Positions 52,053 through 62,093 of a DNA stretch of 64,000 nucleotides are shown here, one piece after another. Source of the stretch: Ralstonia sp. UNC404CL21Col (GTDB lineage: Bacteria > Pseudomonadota > Gammaproteobacteria > Burkholderiales > Burkholderiaceae). Under the pieces are notes generated by a model, which saw only the letters and a program-made list of their open reading frames with translations, ran no database searches and was not told where the DNA came from. Every line of letters begins with the position of its first letter. Position 1 is the first letter of the stretch. Where the stretch lies: NCBI RefSeq assembly GCF_000620465.1, contig NZ_JIBE01000004.1, positions 1,178,001 to 1,242,000 on the forward strand. The letters run 5' to 3'. The translations under genes and the position numbers were made by a program.

Positions 52053-55000
52053 TCAGGCATCGACCTCGGCCAATGCCTTGAGCCCGACGGAGAGCATCGC
52101 CAGGTCGGCCGAGCCCGCTGCAACCTGATCGGCAATCACACGGTTGTAGCGTGCCAGCGCCTCCTGACGCGTCGTTCGCCACGCGTCGATCAGGGTGTCC
52201 GCGCTCGCGCCGGGGGCTGCGCCTTGCAGCACCGATTGCGTGAGACGGCGCCGCAGCTGCCCCAGCTCTTCGAGCAACGTGGCACGCGCCAGCATCTGCC
52301 AATGCGTTTGCGTCGGCAAGCCCAGGATGCCGCCTTGCAGCCACCCGTAACCGAGCGGCTGGTCGAGCGCAAAGTAGACGCGCGCGGCGAGCCGCGCATC
52401 ACAGCCGCCAGCAGCAGCCACTTCGGCAATGTCGAGCAACGACACGCGCGCCGGCACGCCGGTCACCACACGCGCCAGCGTGTCAGGCACACCGGCTTCG
52501 CTGAAGCTATGCCGCTGTTGCGCGGCGGCCAGCGCAGATTCCTCGGTTTGCAGCGTGTCGATTTCGGGGGCGAGCGCATCCACCGCGGCCCGGAAATGTT
52601 CCACCGCGGCCGGCACATCCGCCACCCGGCGCCGCAGGAACCACAGCGTGGCGCGCTCATGCAGTTGCGCCAACGAGGTGAACAGGGCTGTTTGCGTTTC
52701 GTGCGGCACCTTCGCGTCCAGGGCATCGACGTCTTCCCACAGCGCATCGAGCCGATAGACGGCACGGGCCACGAGGCTGGCCCACACCACGGCGAGCGGT
52801 TCGGCGCCGGTTTCTTCGGCCATCCGGTGCACGAACGTCACGCCGGCGCGGTTGACGAGCGCGTTGGCGTGCATCGTCGCCAGAATCTCGCGCCGCAGCG
52901 TGTGGCGGGGGATCGACGTAGCGCAACGCGTGTGCAGCGGCCGTGGAAAGTACGCCGGCAAGCCATCGGCCACGAAAGGTTGATCGGGCAGGTCGCTGCC
53001 CAGCAGCACGTCGTACAGCCACATCTTGCTGTAGGCCATCAGCACCGCGCGTTCGGGCGTGGTCAGGCCGCCGCCGCTGGCTCGGCGGACGTCGATCTCT
53101 TCATCGGCAGGCAAGAATTCGATCGCGCGGTTCAGCCGACCGCTGCGCTCCAGATGCCGCATCAGCCGCGCTTCCGGGTCGAGCCACAACGCCGTGCGCG
53201 TGCGCGCAAGTGACAGCGCCTGCGTCTGGAAGTAGTTGTCGCGCAGCACCAGTTCGCCCACCTCGTCGGTCATCTCGGCCAGCAGCGTGTTGCGCTGCTT
53301 GAGCGTCATCTCACCGTCGGCCACCACCAGGCCCAGCAGGATCTTGATGTTGACTTCGTGGTCGGAGCAATCCACCCCGGCCGAGTTGTCGATGGCATCG
53401 GTATTGATGCGCCCGCCATGCTGCGCGTATTCGATGCGGCCGAGTTGCGTGCAGCCCAGGTTGCCGCCCTCGGCCACGACCTTGCAGCGCAGCTCGGCGC
53501 CGTTCACGCGCAGGCCATCGTTGGCGCGGTCGCCCACCTGGGCATGCGTTTCGGTGCTGGCCTTGATGTAGGTGCCGATCCCGCCGTTGTAGAGCAGATC
53601 GGCGGGTGCCTTGAGGATCGCGTGCAGCAGGTCGTTGGGCGCCATCTCGGTCGCCGTTACGTCCAGCATGGCGCGCACCTCGGGCGTAAGCGTGATCGAC
53701 TTGACCGTGCGCGGGAAGATGCCGCCGCCTGGGCTGATCAGCGCCCGGTCGTAATCGGCCCAGCTTGAGCGCGGCAGGTTGAACAGCCGCTCGCGCTCCG
53801 CAAAGCTGGTGGCCGCGTCGGGCGACGGATCGAGAAAGATGTGGCGATGGTCGAACGCCGCCAGCAGGCGGACATGGCGCGAGAGCAGCATGCCGTTGCC
53901 GAACACATCGCCCGACATGTCGCCCACGCCCACGACGGTGAAGTCCTGCGTCTGCGTATCGACGCCCATCTCGCTGAAGTGCCGCTTGACCGATTCCCAT
54001 GCGCCGCGCGCGGTGATGGCCATCTTCTTGTGGTCGTAGCCCACCGAGCCGCCCGAGGCGAATGCATCGCCCAGCCAGAAGCCGTATTCGGCCGAGATGG
54101 CGTTGGCGTAATCGGAGAATGTGGCCGTGCCTTTGTCGGCGGCGACGACAAGGTAAGGGTCGTCTTCGTCGTACCGCACGACATCGCGCGGCGGCACGAC
54201 GCGGCCGTCGACGTAGTTGTCGGTCAGGTCGAGCAGCCCGCGCAGGAAGGTTTGGTAGCACGCCACGCCCTCGGCCAGATACGCATCGCGGTCGCTGGCC
54301 GGTGGCGGCTGTTTGACGACAAAGCCGCCCTTGGAACCGACGGGCACGATGACCGTGTTCTTGACCATCTGCGCTTTGACCAGGCCCAGCACCTCGGTAC
54401 GGAAATCCTCACGCCGGTCAGACCAGCGCAGCCCGCCCCGCGCGACCTTGCCGCCGCGCAGGTGCACGCCTTCCACGCGCGGCGAGTACACCCAGATTTC
54501 GAACATCGGCTTGGGCTCGGGCAGGCCCGGCACGCGCGACGGGTCGAACTTGAACGACAGATACGGCTTGGGCTGTCCCTGTTCTTGTCCACGCCCTGTG
54601 TCCGGCAGGCTCTGGAAGTAGTTCGTGCGCAGCGTGGCTTCCAGCACGCCCAGGAACTGCCGCAGGATGCGGTCTTCATCGAGGTTGGGTACGTCTTCGA
54701 GGGCCTCGTCGATCTGCTTGCGCAGCGTTTGCGCCGCACGCGAGCGCTCGGCCTCGGCCAGCGCGGGGTCGAAGCGCATCAGGAACAGCCGCACCAGCGC
54801 ACGCGCAATCGACGGATTGCCGTTCAGTGCGCTCTCCATATACGCGTTGCTGAAGGTCGAACCGATCTGGCGGATGTAGCGCGCATACGCACGCAGGATG
54901 CGCACTTCGCGCCAGGTCAGACCGGCCTGCAGCACGAGGCGGTTGAGATCGTCGTTCTCCAGCTCGCCGCTCCAGATACGCGCAAAGGCGTCTTCAAAAC

Positions 55001-56987
55001 GTGCGCGGGCTTCGTCGAGATCGACTTCGCTGCCGTCGATGGTCTCCATGCCGAAGTCGTGCATCCAGATCGGGGCGGCGTCGGCGGGTTCGATGCAGTA
55101 GGGGCGCTCTTCGTTGACGCGCACGCCGAGGTGCTCGAGCATCGGCAGGCTGTGCGACAGCGATGTCGGCTGCCCGGCGCGGTAGATCTTGAAACGCAGT
55201 GCACCGGGCGGCGCTTCGAGCGGCCGGTAGAGCTGCATGGTCAGTACGTTGTCCGCGGCGTTGGCGCCGAGCAGCGGCTCCATCAGTTCGATGTCGCGCA
55301 CGGCAAGGCGGGCGGCGTAGTCCTCGCGGAAACCGGCGGGAAACGCGCTGGCGTAGCGGCGCAGCAGGCGGTTGCCGCGCTCTTCGCCGCCACGTTCGAG
55401 CAGCGCGTCGGCCAGGTCGTCTTGCCAGCGCCGCGCCGCCTGCACGATGCGGTCTTCCAGCTCGGCCACGTCAACGTCGGGCACGTTGCCGGGTTGCGTG
55501 CGCACCGTGATGTGGATGCGCGCCAGCATCGACTCCGACAACTGCGGCGTGAACTCCACGGCGGTGCCGTGATACGCCGCCTGCAGCAGGCTCTGGATAC
55601 GCACGCGCAGGTCGGTGTTGAACTTCTCGCGCGGCACGAATACCAGGCAGGACACGAAGCGGTCAAACGGGTCCCGGCGTACGAACAGGCGCGTGCGCTG
55701 CCGCTCCTGCAATCGCAGGATGCCCAGGGCGATGTCGTGCAGCGCTTCGGCGTCCATCTGGAACAGCTCGTCGCGCGGATATTGCTCCAGGATCGTCACC
55801 AGCGTCTTGGCCAGGTGCCCGTCGGGAAGAAAGCCTGTGCGCCGAATGACGTCGGCCACCTTGCGACGCACCAGCGGAATGTCTTCGGCCGGCACCATGT
55901 AGACGTTCGACGTGTACATCCCCAGAAAGCGCCGTTGCCCGCAGACGCGGCCTTCGGCGTCGAACAGTTTGATGCCGATGTAGTCGAGATACCCGGGCCG
56001 GTGCACAGTCGCCCGCGAATTGGCTTTGGTGAGGAAGATGGGCTCGGGCGCGTCGATAAACTTGGCCGCGCCCGGTGCCAGGCGCGTCGTGTCCGGCGTG
56101 GACGTGTCGCGCAGCGCTTCTCGCAGCACCCCCAGGCCCGTGCCCGGTATGCCGCGCAGGTAATGGCCATCGTCTTGCGTGATCAGTTCGTAGTCACGAT
56201 AGCCAAGGAAGGTGAAATGCCGCTCGAGCATCCAGGTAAGGAAGGCCTGCGTTTCCGCAATCTCGGCGCGTTCCACGTCACCGGCGGAGGGCTGGGCGGC
56301 GCGAACGGCCAGCGCCTCGATGGCGGCGTGGGCGGCGGCCTGCATGGGCTTCCAGTCTTCCACCGCGGCACGCACGTCGCCCAGCACACGCATCAGGCCG
56401 TCGTGCAACGCCTGCAGGCGTTCGGGTTCGGAAAAACGGTCGACCTCGATGTGGATGGTCGATTCGAAGCGGGCAGCGCCGTGGGTTTCCGTATCCGCGT
56501 CGGCGGGTGTATCGGGCATGTCGCCCGCAAGGGCCGCCGGGCGCTGGACACCGCCACCGGCCGATACCGCCACGCGCATGCCTGCGGCATCGCGCTGTAC
56601 GCGGTAGACCGGGTGGAAGGCGGAATGCAGTGCCAGCCCCTGCCGGTTGATCTCCATGGTCACGGAGTCGAACAGGAACGGCATATCGTCGTTGACGATT
56701 TCAACGACCGTGTGACCGCAGTACCAGCCGTGCTGTTCGAGGCTTGGGTTGTAGACCCGTACGCGGGGTTGCCCGGACACGAATTTCTGACCGAGCTGCC
56801 AGTGCGCCATCGCAGCGCCGTAGAGGTCGGCAACGCTGCGCGAGATGACGTCTTCGGGGTCTGCCAGGCCGTAGTAATGCCGCAGGAACGGCTCGAACAG
56901 GTCGGCAATATCGGGCGCACGTTCGCGCGCCAGGGCCACTGCATCCGCCATGTGCTGGCGGACCTTGTCTTCGTGCTGGGCAGGCAT
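52053..56987 (-). CDS. NAD-dependent glutamate dehydrogenase, large (180-kDa) type
   Basis: 1644 residues, the usual size of the class known as GdhB in Pseudomonas. The long N-terminal half contains ACT-like regulatory regions (FDSVTMEINRQGLALHS). The catalytic domain has KVARGGLRWSDRREDFRTEVLGL, GSKGGFVVK and a VGVGDMSGDVFGNGM dinucleotide loop. It oxidatively deaminates glutamate to 2-oxoglutarate and ammonia and is typically catabolic. GGGAG precedes the ATG at 56987. A long open frame lies antisense to it but is a composition artefact. It stands alone, with its own upstream region of 156 bases. Confidence 0.93.
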   Translation of the reverse strand: MPAQHEDKVRQHMADAVALARERAPDIADLFEPFLRHYYGLADPEDVISRSVADLYGAAMAHWQLGQKFVSGQPRVRVYNPSLEQHGWYCGHTVVEIVNDDMPFLFDSVTMEINRQGLALHSAFHPVYRVQRDAAGMRVAVSAGGGVQRPAALAGDMPDTPADADTETHGAARFESTIHIEVDRFSEPERLQALHDGLMRVLGDVRAAVEDWKPMQAAAHAAIEALAVRAAQPSAGDVERAEIAETQAFLTWMLERHFTFLGYRDYELITQDDGHYLRGIPGTGLGVLREALRDTSTPDTTRLAPGAAKFIDAPEPIFLTKANSRATVHRPGYLDYIGIKLFDAEGRVCGQRRFLGMYTSNVYMVPAEDIPLVRRKVADVIRRTGFLPDGHLAKTLVTILEQYPRDELFQMDAEALHDIALGILRLQERQRTRLFVRRDPFDRFVSCLVFVPREKFNTDLRVRIQSLLQAAYHGTAVEFTPQLSESMLARIHITVRTQPGNVPDVDVAELEDRIVQAARRWQDDLADALLERGGEERGNRLLRRYASAFPAGFREDYAARLAVRDIELMEPLLGANAADNVLTMQLYRPLEAPPGALRFKIYRAGQPTSLSHSLPMLEHLGVRVNEERPYCIEPADAAPIWMHDFGMETIDGSEVDLDEARARFEDAFARIWSGELENDDLNRLVLQAGLTWREVRILRAYARYIRQIGSTFSNAYMESALNGNPSIARALVRLFLMRFDPALAEAERSRAAQTLRKQIDEALEDVPNLDEDRILRQFLGVLEATLRTNYFQSLPDTGRGQEQGQPKPYLSFKFDPSRVPGLPEPKPMFEIWVYSPRVEGVHLRGGKVARGGLRWSDRREDFRTEVLGLVKAQMVKNTVIVPVGSKGGFVVKQPPPASDRDAYLAEGVACYQTFLRGLLDLTDNYVDGRVVPPRDVVRYDEDDPYLVVAADKGTATFSDYANAISAEYGFWLGDAFASGGSVGYDHKKMAITARGAWESVKRHFSEMGVDTQTQDFTVVGVGDMSGDVFGNGMLLSRHVRLLAAFDHRHIFLDPSPDAATSFAERERLFNLPRSSWADYDRALISPGGGIFPRTVKSITLTPEVRAMLDVTATEMAPNDLLHAILKAPADLLYNGGIGTYIKASTETHAQVGDRANDGLRVNGAELRCKVVAEGGNLGCTQLGRIEYAQHGGRINTDAIDNSAGVDCSDHEVNIKILLGLVVADGEMTLKQRNTLLAEMTDEVGELVLRDNYFQTQALSLARTRTALWLDPEARLMRHLERSGRLNRAIEFLPADEEIDVRRASGGGLTTPERAVLMAYSKMWLYDVLLGSDLPDQPFVADGLPAYFPRPLHTRCATSIPRHTLRREILATMHANALVNRAGVTFVHRMAEETGAEPLAVVWASLVARAVYRLDALWEDVDALDAKVPHETQTALFTSLAQLHERATLWFLRRRVADVPAAVEHFRAAVDALAPEIDTLQTEESALAAAQQRHSFSEAGVPDTLARVVTGVPARVSLLDIAEVAAAGGCDARLAARVYFALDQPLGYGWLQGGILGLPTQTHWQMLARATLLEELGQLRRRLTQSVLQGAAPGASADTLIDAWRTTRQEALARYNRVIADQVAAGSADLAMLSVGLKALAEVDA

Positions 56988-57143
56988 GAGGCGGCTCCCG
57001 AAGAAGGGCTGCCTCATGCTACGCCGCGTGCCCATGGCTGGCAATCAGCGTGCGCGGCGCACGGCTTTTCAGATGCCGCTGTGTGCAGTGCAGCGAGAGA
57101 AGAGGTGGTTCACTCGCTACTTGCCGCGTGCATCAGCGATGCG

Positions 57144-57476
57144 TCATCCAGCCTTTACGACGTTGATGCGCAGGGCCGGCTCACCCGCCGCGATGGCCAG
57201 CAGGCGGTCCACATTCGGGTGGGCGCCAGGGCGGTTGCGTGCGTCGATGGTGTGCTCGGCAAACACGGCCAGGCCGTGCTCGGCGGCCTTGATATCGAGC
57301 TGGCCGAACGTCTGCTGCAGGTAGTGGTACACCGCCACCGAACCCTGCTTGCCCGGCTTGTTTTCGATGTCGGCGACCACGGCGCCCTGGCCGTCGACCA
57401 GATCGATGCGCTCGATGCCGTCAATGGCCGGCAGTTGGGCGAGGTTGTCCTTGAATACGTGGGTCGGTTGAATCAC
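57144..57476 (-). CDS. DUF2322-family protein
   Basis: 110 residues, beginning MIQPTHVFKDNLAQLPAIDGIERIDLVDG, the typical opening of this family, with AVYHYLQQTFGQLD and EHTIDARNRPGAHPNVDRLL later. Small and soluble; function unknown. GGAGCAACC precedes the ATG. It lies upstream of the glutamate dehydrogenase on the same strand, with a separate promoter region between them. Confidence 0.75.
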   Translation of the reverse strand: MIQPTHVFKDNLAQLPAIDGIERIDLVDGQGAVVADIENKPGKQGSVAVYHYLQQTFGQLDIKAAEHGLAVFAEHTIDARNRPGAHPNVDRLLAIAAGEPALRINVVKAG

Positions 57477-57553
57477 TGCGGTTGCTCCGTTGGTTGATCA
57501 GGCGGGCCGTATGTTAACGGCTCCGGCCCGACGCGCGCGAGCTTGCCTGTGCT

Positions 57554-57946
57554 TCAACGCTTGGCGCCAGCCTTGTTCACGGCGATGGCCGCCCGGATGA
57601 GCGCCTTCAACGCTTTCTCGTTCACCTTGTCGCCCTCGCGGAAATCGATGGCGCGGCGCGTGTTGCCGTCCAGGCTCGAATTGAACAGGCCCGCTGGGTC
57701 GGGCACGGAGGCGCCTTTGGCAAATGTCATCTTGACGGTCTGCTTGTAAGCCTCGCCGGTGCAGATCAGGCCATGGTGCGACCACACGGGCACGCTCCAT
57801 TTCCATTCCTCCACCACGTCGGGATCGGCCGCGCGGATGACGGCGCGCAGGCGGGCGAGCATGTCGCCGCGCCAGTCGTTCAGCTCTGCAATGCGTGCGT
57901 CGATCAGCTCGGACGCGGGTGCGGTGTCCTGCGTGCTTTTCTTCAC
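57554..57946 (-). CDS. DUF1801-type protein (YdhG-like)
   Basis: 130 residues from a GTG at 57946, with GGAGGCAGACATCC upstream. The family pattern LRAVIRAADPDVVEEWKWSVPVWSHHGLICTGEAYKQTVKMTF is present. These small proteins have a SufE/CyaY-like alpha-beta fold and may bind a small molecule or metal. The function is unknown. The longer ATG frame (58015) would add a Pro/Trp-rich unlikely N-terminus. Confidence 0.75.
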   Translation of the reverse strand: MKKSTQDTAPASELIDARIAELNDWRGDMLARLRAVIRAADPDVVEEWKWSVPVWSHHGLICTGEAYKQTVKMTFAKGASVPDPAGLFNSSLDGNTRRAIDFREGDKVNEKALKALIRAAIAVNKAGAKR

Positions 57947-58376
57947 GGATGTCTGCCTCCAGGTTGACCCAGCAGACCATTCTGGCAGGAACACAGGCCG
58001 GCAGCCAGCCGGCACTGACGTGAGGGGAACCGCGCCGGCCGTTGAATGGAAACTTAGAAATGCCTTTTTGCCGTATTTGAAATCGCGGTAAAAAAGTACC
58101 GGCGGAAATTAAAACGGAAATAAAGCGGCGGCAAGTAAACGGCGAGCCGCCAAATAACTTTAGCGCGCTTTCTAAATTCCCCACTTGAGTAGGGTGCTAA
58201 GAGGGCGTGCGCTGCTCTTTTGCCGCAAATCCAGGCCCCATGCGGGCGTGAAGCGTCATGTCCGCTTGCATCCATGCCATGTCGCAATGCCCCGACGAGC
58301 CGGATGGCGGTCATCGAATGTTCATCTTTCGACTTTAATAATTGCGCCTCCGATGTTTAGGCAAGCATATTGAATG
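57947..58376. other. AT-richer upstream region of the chemosensory-like operon
   Basis: Roughly 430 bases without a gene, much richer in A/T than the rest. Short A and T runs occur around 58060-58150. It must contain the promoter for the operon starting at 58416. I tested it by eye for a sigma-28 motif and found only a poor match. Confidence 0.45.
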
Positions 58377-58397
58377 ACCCCCTTCTTTCAGGGGGGT
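58377..58397 (+). promoter_or_regulatory. Hairpin in the leader of the kinase gene
   Basis: ACCCCC at 58377-58382 pairs with GGGGGT at 58392-58397 around a 9-base loop. It ends six bases before the GAGAGAA ribosome-binding sequence and 18 bases before the ATG at 58416. It could affect translation initiation. Confidence 0.25.
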
Positions 58398-58415
58398 GAA
58401 TCGAGAGAATTTCAA

Positions 58416-60800
58416 ATGACCATTCGTCATCGCATTACATTGCTCGTGGTGCTGATGTTTGTCGCGCTGGCGGCCATCGGCGGATACGCGGTCTACCAGA
58501 CCCGCGGCAGCGCGGCTGAGGTGCGCCAGGTGACGGAAGGCGTGGTGCCGAGCGCGCTGGCGTCGGCGGACCTTGTCTCGCTCGTCAAGGACGTGCAGCT
58601 GGCGACGATGGTGTTGGTGTATGCGCCTGACGCCAACATCGTCGCGCAGGCCAAGGACGATCTCAAGGCGAAAGAAGCCGCCCTGCGCGCAGCGTTGGAC
58701 GTGCAGGCCAAGCGCGCCAACAGCCACGCGCAGGAAGGCCTGGTTGCGCAGGCCAAGGAAAGCGTCGACAGCTACGTCGAGGCGATCCAGCAGACCACCG
58801 ACATGAAGCTTGCGGGCAAGGATGAACTGGCGCAGGCCTTCCTGTTTGCCAACGTGGCCAGCTACCGCGACGTGCTCGAGAAGATTGTCGAGACGCTGCG
58901 CATCGAGAAGAACCGAGAGAAGGACGAAGCCATTGCCGGCCTGAACGGCAAGCTTGCGAGCACCGCCACCACCATCGGCGTGGTGAGCGGCGTGGCCGTT
59001 GTGCTGCTCACCGCCATCGGCATGCTGCTGTATCGGCAGATCACCCGGCCGCTGACGCGCATGCAGGCCGAGATGAGCGAGATTGCCGCCAGCCAGGACT
59101 TCACGCGCCGCGTGCCGGTGGGCCGCATGGACGAGATCGGCCATTCGGTCGTCGCGTTCAACCAGATGATCGAGAAGATCCAGGAGAACGCCGCGCTGCT
59201 CAAGCAGAAGACGGCCGACATCCAGGCGATGCTGCAGAACATGCAGCAGGGCATCCTGACCGTGGTCGAGGGCGGTGTGGTGCACGAGGAGTATTCGGTC
59301 TACCTCGAATCGATCTTTGAGACGCAGGCAATCGCCGGCCGCCGGCTGATGGAGCTGATCTTTGCCGATACCAGCCTGGGCGCCGATACGCTGTCGCAGG
59401 TGGAGGCGGCGGTCGATGCGTGCCTCGGGCAGGACATCATCAACTTCGCGTTCAATCAGCATCTGTTGGTGAGCGAAGTGGAAAAGCGCATGCCGGACGG
59501 GCGAACGAAGACGCTCGACCTGTCGTGGTCGGCCATCACCGATGAGAGCGACACCATCCTGCGCCTGATGCTGTGCGTGCGCGATGTGACGGAGCTGCGC
59601 AAGCTGGCGGCCGAAGCCAGCGAGCAGCGCCGCAACCTGGAGATGATTGGCGAAATCCTGGCGGTGAGCCAGGAGAAGTTCCAGCACTTCATCGACAGCT
59701 CCACCACCTTCGTGCACGAGAACGAACGGATCATCCGCCAGTATTCGCAGGCGGACAGCGCGGCCATTGCGGCACTGTTCCGCAACATGCACACCATCAA
59801 GGGCAATGCACGCACGTACAACCTTCAGCACCTGACCAACGTGGTGCACGAGACCGAGCAGACCTACCACGCGCTGCGTGAACCTGACGGCGAACGCACG
59901 TGGGACCAGGACTGGCTGATGGAAGAACTGGCACGCGTGCGCGAAGCCATCGAAAACTACGCCCGCCTCAACGAGGTGAAGCTGGGCCGCAAGGGCGACG
60001 GGTCGCCAGGCCAGGCCATGCAGGCAGCGCCGGACGTGACGACGCGCATCCAGGAAAGCCTGCGCCTGCTGGAATCGGCCAACCCGGCCAACCTGCACGA
60101 GCTTGTGGCGATGCGCGATTCCGTCCATCAACAGCTGCGCCTGCTGTGCAGCGAGACGGTAGATGCGCTGTTGTCCGGCGCGCTGCAATCGCTGCCGTCG
60201 CTGGCACAGGAGCTGGGCAAGGAGTCCGTGGCGGTGCGCATCGACGACAACGGCTACCGCGTGCGCACGGAGGCCCGCAGCATCCTGCAAAACGTGTTCA
60301 CGCACCTGCTGCGCAACTCGATCGACCACGGCATCGAACCCGCCGACGAGCGCATCGCGCACGGCAAGCCGGCTGCCGGCACGATCGACATCGAAGTCGG
60401 TGTGGACCAGGGCATGCTGCAGATCACGCTGTGCGACGACGGCCGCGGCCTCGCGCTCGACCGCATCCGCAGCATCGCCGTGGAGCGCGGCTGGATTGGT
60501 GCAGACCAACACGCCAGCGACGAAGACATCGCGCAGTACATCTTCCGCCCCGGCTTCTCGACCGCCGACAAGGTGACGGAGGTGTCCGGGCGCGGCGTCG
60601 GCATGGATGCCGTGCAGGCGTTTCTCCAGCGCGAGCAGGGCCGTATCGAACTGCGCTTTACCGACGACCGCAAGGGCGCCGCATTCCGCCAGTTCCAGAC
60701 GGTCGTGTGCCTGCCTGAACGTTTTGCGGTCGACAGCGTGAACGCGACGCTGAGCGCACCGCCCGCGGTACGCATGGATCTCGACAAGGAAGCATCGTGA
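58416..60800 (+). CDS. Membrane CheA-like histidine kinase with HAMP, PAS-like, HPt and ATPase domains
   Basis: 794 residues from the ATG at 58416. An MCP-like input section comes first: helix one ([20 protein letters not shown]), a periplasmic four-helix-type region, helix two near 180-205 and HAMP ([12 protein letters not shown] to [11 protein letters not shown]). A PAS-like segment follows (about 275-400), then an HPt domain with H459 in MHTIKGNAR. The CheA-type ATPase has N box [12 protein letters not shown] near 630 and G box [10 protein letters not shown] near 725. No CheW-like P5 domain follows. It thus looks like a chemosensory kinase carrying its own receptor. The following three genes overlap or lie within 40 bases and encode an MCP-tip protein, CheX-like and CheY. 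Confidence 0.85.
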   Translation: MTIRHRITLLVVLMFVALAAIGGYAVYQTRGSAAEVRQVTEGVVPSALASADLVSLVKDVQLATMVLVYAPDANIVAQAKDDLKAKEAALRAALDVQAKRANSHAQEGLVAQAKESVDSYVEAIQQTTDMKLAGKDELAQAFLFANVASYRDVLEKIVETLRIEKNREKDEAIAGLNGKLASTATTIGVVSGVAVVLLTAIGMLLYRQITRPLTRMQAEMSEIAASQDFTRRVPVGRMDEIGHSVVAFNQMIEKIQENAALLKQKTADIQAMLQNMQQGILTVVEGGVVHEEYSVYLESIFETQAIAGRRLMELIFADTSLGADTLSQVEAAVDACLGQDIINFAFNQHLLVSEVEKRMPDGRTKTLDLSWSAITDESDTILRLMLCVRDVTELRKLAAEASEQRRNLEMIGEILAVSQEKFQHFIDSSTTFVHENERIIRQYSQADSAAIAALFRNMHTIKGNARTYNLQHLTNVVHETEQTYHALREPDGERTWDQDWLMEELARVREAIENYARLNEVKLGRKGDGSPGQAMQAAPDVTTRIQESLRLLESANPANLHELVAMRDSVHQQLRLLCSETVDALLSGALQSLPSLAQELGKESVAVRIDDNGYRVRTEARSILQNVFTHLLRNSIDHGIEPADERIAHGKPAAGTIDIEVGVDQGMLQITLCDDGRGLALDRIRSIAVERGWIGADQHASDEDIAQYIFRPGFSTADKVTEVSGRGVGMDAVQAFLQREQGRIELRFTDDRKGAAFRQFQTVVCLPERFAVDSVNATLSAPPAVRMDLDKEAS

Positions 60801-61516
60801 TGGGGATGATTGTTCTGGGTTTCATCGCTGGCGGCGTGGTGGCCGGCGTGCTGGTGTGGCTGATCCGTCAGCGGAAAGTGAATGCGATGACGCGCGCCTT
60901 GAGCGATGCCGATCACCGCATCGCCGATCTGTCGACTGATCTGGCGAAACACGCTGCACTGGTGGATACGGGCATGCGCGAAGTTGCCGCACTGGAAACC
61001 ACCGTGGCCCAGATGCGCAATGCTGCTGCCGATCAACTGGACGTCATCGAGCAACTGCGTACCGAATTGCAGTCGGCCACGGCAGCCAAGGAACAATGGG
61101 CGGGCCGCGCCCGGCAGATTGCCGAAGAAGCGGCGCGCCTGCGCGGCCTGGCGTTGACGTTCGAACGCTGGCACGAGCAGATGATCTCGCTCATGGAGCA
61201 GAACCACGACATGCACGCGAAAAACCAGGAGCTGCAGTCCATCGTGCGGCATGTGGTGATCGTCTCGCTCAACGCGTCCATCGAGGCGGCGCGTGCGGGG
61301 ACGGCGGGGCGCGGTTTTGCCGTGGTGGCCAGCGAGGTGCGTGCGCTGGCCGCACGTTCGGAAGAGCTGTCGAAAAGCTATCGCAACAGCCTGCACCTGA
61401 ACGACCTGACCACCACCGCCACGTTCCAGGACATCCAGGCAGGCGGCAAGATGATCACCGCGTCGCTGTCGAGCGTCGAGGCGCTGGCCAGCCAGTTTCA
61501 ACACCAGCTTCACTAG
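60800..61516 (+). CDS. Minimal MCP signalling-domain protein
   Basis: 238 residues. One N-terminal membrane helix ([19 protein letters not shown]) is followed by long coiled coil and the MCP hairpin-tip region [30 protein letters not shown]. The usual tip residues preceding it (QTNLLALN type) read VVIVSLN here, so contact with CheW/CheA may differ. There is no ligand-binding domain and no full methylation helix set. The ATG overlaps the kinase stop (TGATG); a GTG one codon earlier is possible. It probably works with that kinase as an array-like or scaffold component. Confidence 0.78.
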   Translation: MGMIVLGFIAGGVVAGVLVWLIRQRKVNAMTRALSDADHRIADLSTDLAKHAALVDTGMREVAALETTVAQMRNAAADQLDVIEQLRTELQSATAAKEQWAGRARQIAEEAARLRGLALTFERWHEQMISLMEQNHDMHAKNQELQSIVRHVVIVSLNASIEAARAGTAGRGFAVVASEVRALAARSEELSKSYRNSLHLNDLTTTATFQDIQAGGKMITASLSSVEALASQFQHQLH

Positions 61517-61527
61517 GCAGGCCCGAC

Positions 61528-62061
61528 GTGATCCGCAGCAACGCACAAGAGAGTTTCGATCGCATCTTCCGCAAGGCCGCACGTACACGGCTTGTCCGGC
61601 AGGCGGGCGACACGTGTCATATCGACACCGCCGCAGAAGGCGACACGCTCAGCGGAGACGAGGCCCTGATCCTCACCATCTCGTCCATCGCCTTCCGCCT
61701 GCTGCTGGTGCTGCGCTTTGATGCCTCCGAGGCCACGCGCGCGTACTTCACGGGCGACGGCGTCGGGCGTTCCTTTGAAGAGGCACGCCTGGAAATCGGC
61801 AACCTCTGCTGTGGCGCCGTGAACCAGGAACTGCTGCAGGTGTTTCCCGACCTGGGCATGTCCACGCCTTATGTGGTGAGCGCGCGCTGCCTGCCGTATC
61901 TGGACGTGCTCAAGCCCGGCTACGTGGCTGCTTATGCGGTGACCATCAACGACGCCGTGCGCGTGGATGCCACGGTGTGCGTGTGTGCGCATGCGCCGCT
62001 GGACTTTGTGGCCGATGTCAGCGACGAAGTGGAATCCGGTGGCGAGCTGGAATTGTTTTGA
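61528..62061 (+). CDS. CheX-like protein
   Basis: 177 residues from the GTG at 61528. The segment ALILTISSIAFRLLLVLRFDASEATRAYF, then EARLEIGNLCCGAVNQELLQVFPDLGMSTPYVV, fits the CheC/CheX/FliY phosphatase fold, with the E-x2-N pattern of the active-site helix. Such proteins dephosphorylate CheY. Its position directly before a CheY gene supports this. The Shine-Dalgarno is weak and translation is likely coupled to the gene before, 11 bases upstream. Confidence 0.7.
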   Translation: MIRSNAQESFDRIFRKAARTRLVRQAGDTCHIDTAAEGDTLSGDEALILTISSIAFRLLLVLRFDASEATRAYFTGDGVGRSFEEARLEIGNLCCGAVNQELLQVFPDLGMSTPYVVSARCLPYLDVLKPGYVAAYAVTINDAVRVDATVCVCAHAPLDFVADVSDEVESGGELELF

Positions 62062-62093
62062 TTGGAAAGAGTGAGAGCGAGGAAAGAATAGTC

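Noticed and set aside
53841-57497. Very long open frame on the plus strand (over 1200 codons) antisense to the glutamate dehydrogenase
   Set aside because: It mirrors the GC-rich codon pattern of the real gene and has no recognisable domain; its product is His/Arg/Gly-rich filler. The minus-strand gene matches a known family over its whole length.
58340-58366. Sigma-28-like promoter near CCGATGTT before the chemosensory-like operon
   Set aside because: Only the CCGAT core matches and the spacing to any TAAA-like -35 element is wrong.
58335-60512. 725-codon open frame antisense to the CheA-like kinase
   Set aside because: No domain or start signal; the plus-strand kinase has clear HPt and ATPase motifs.
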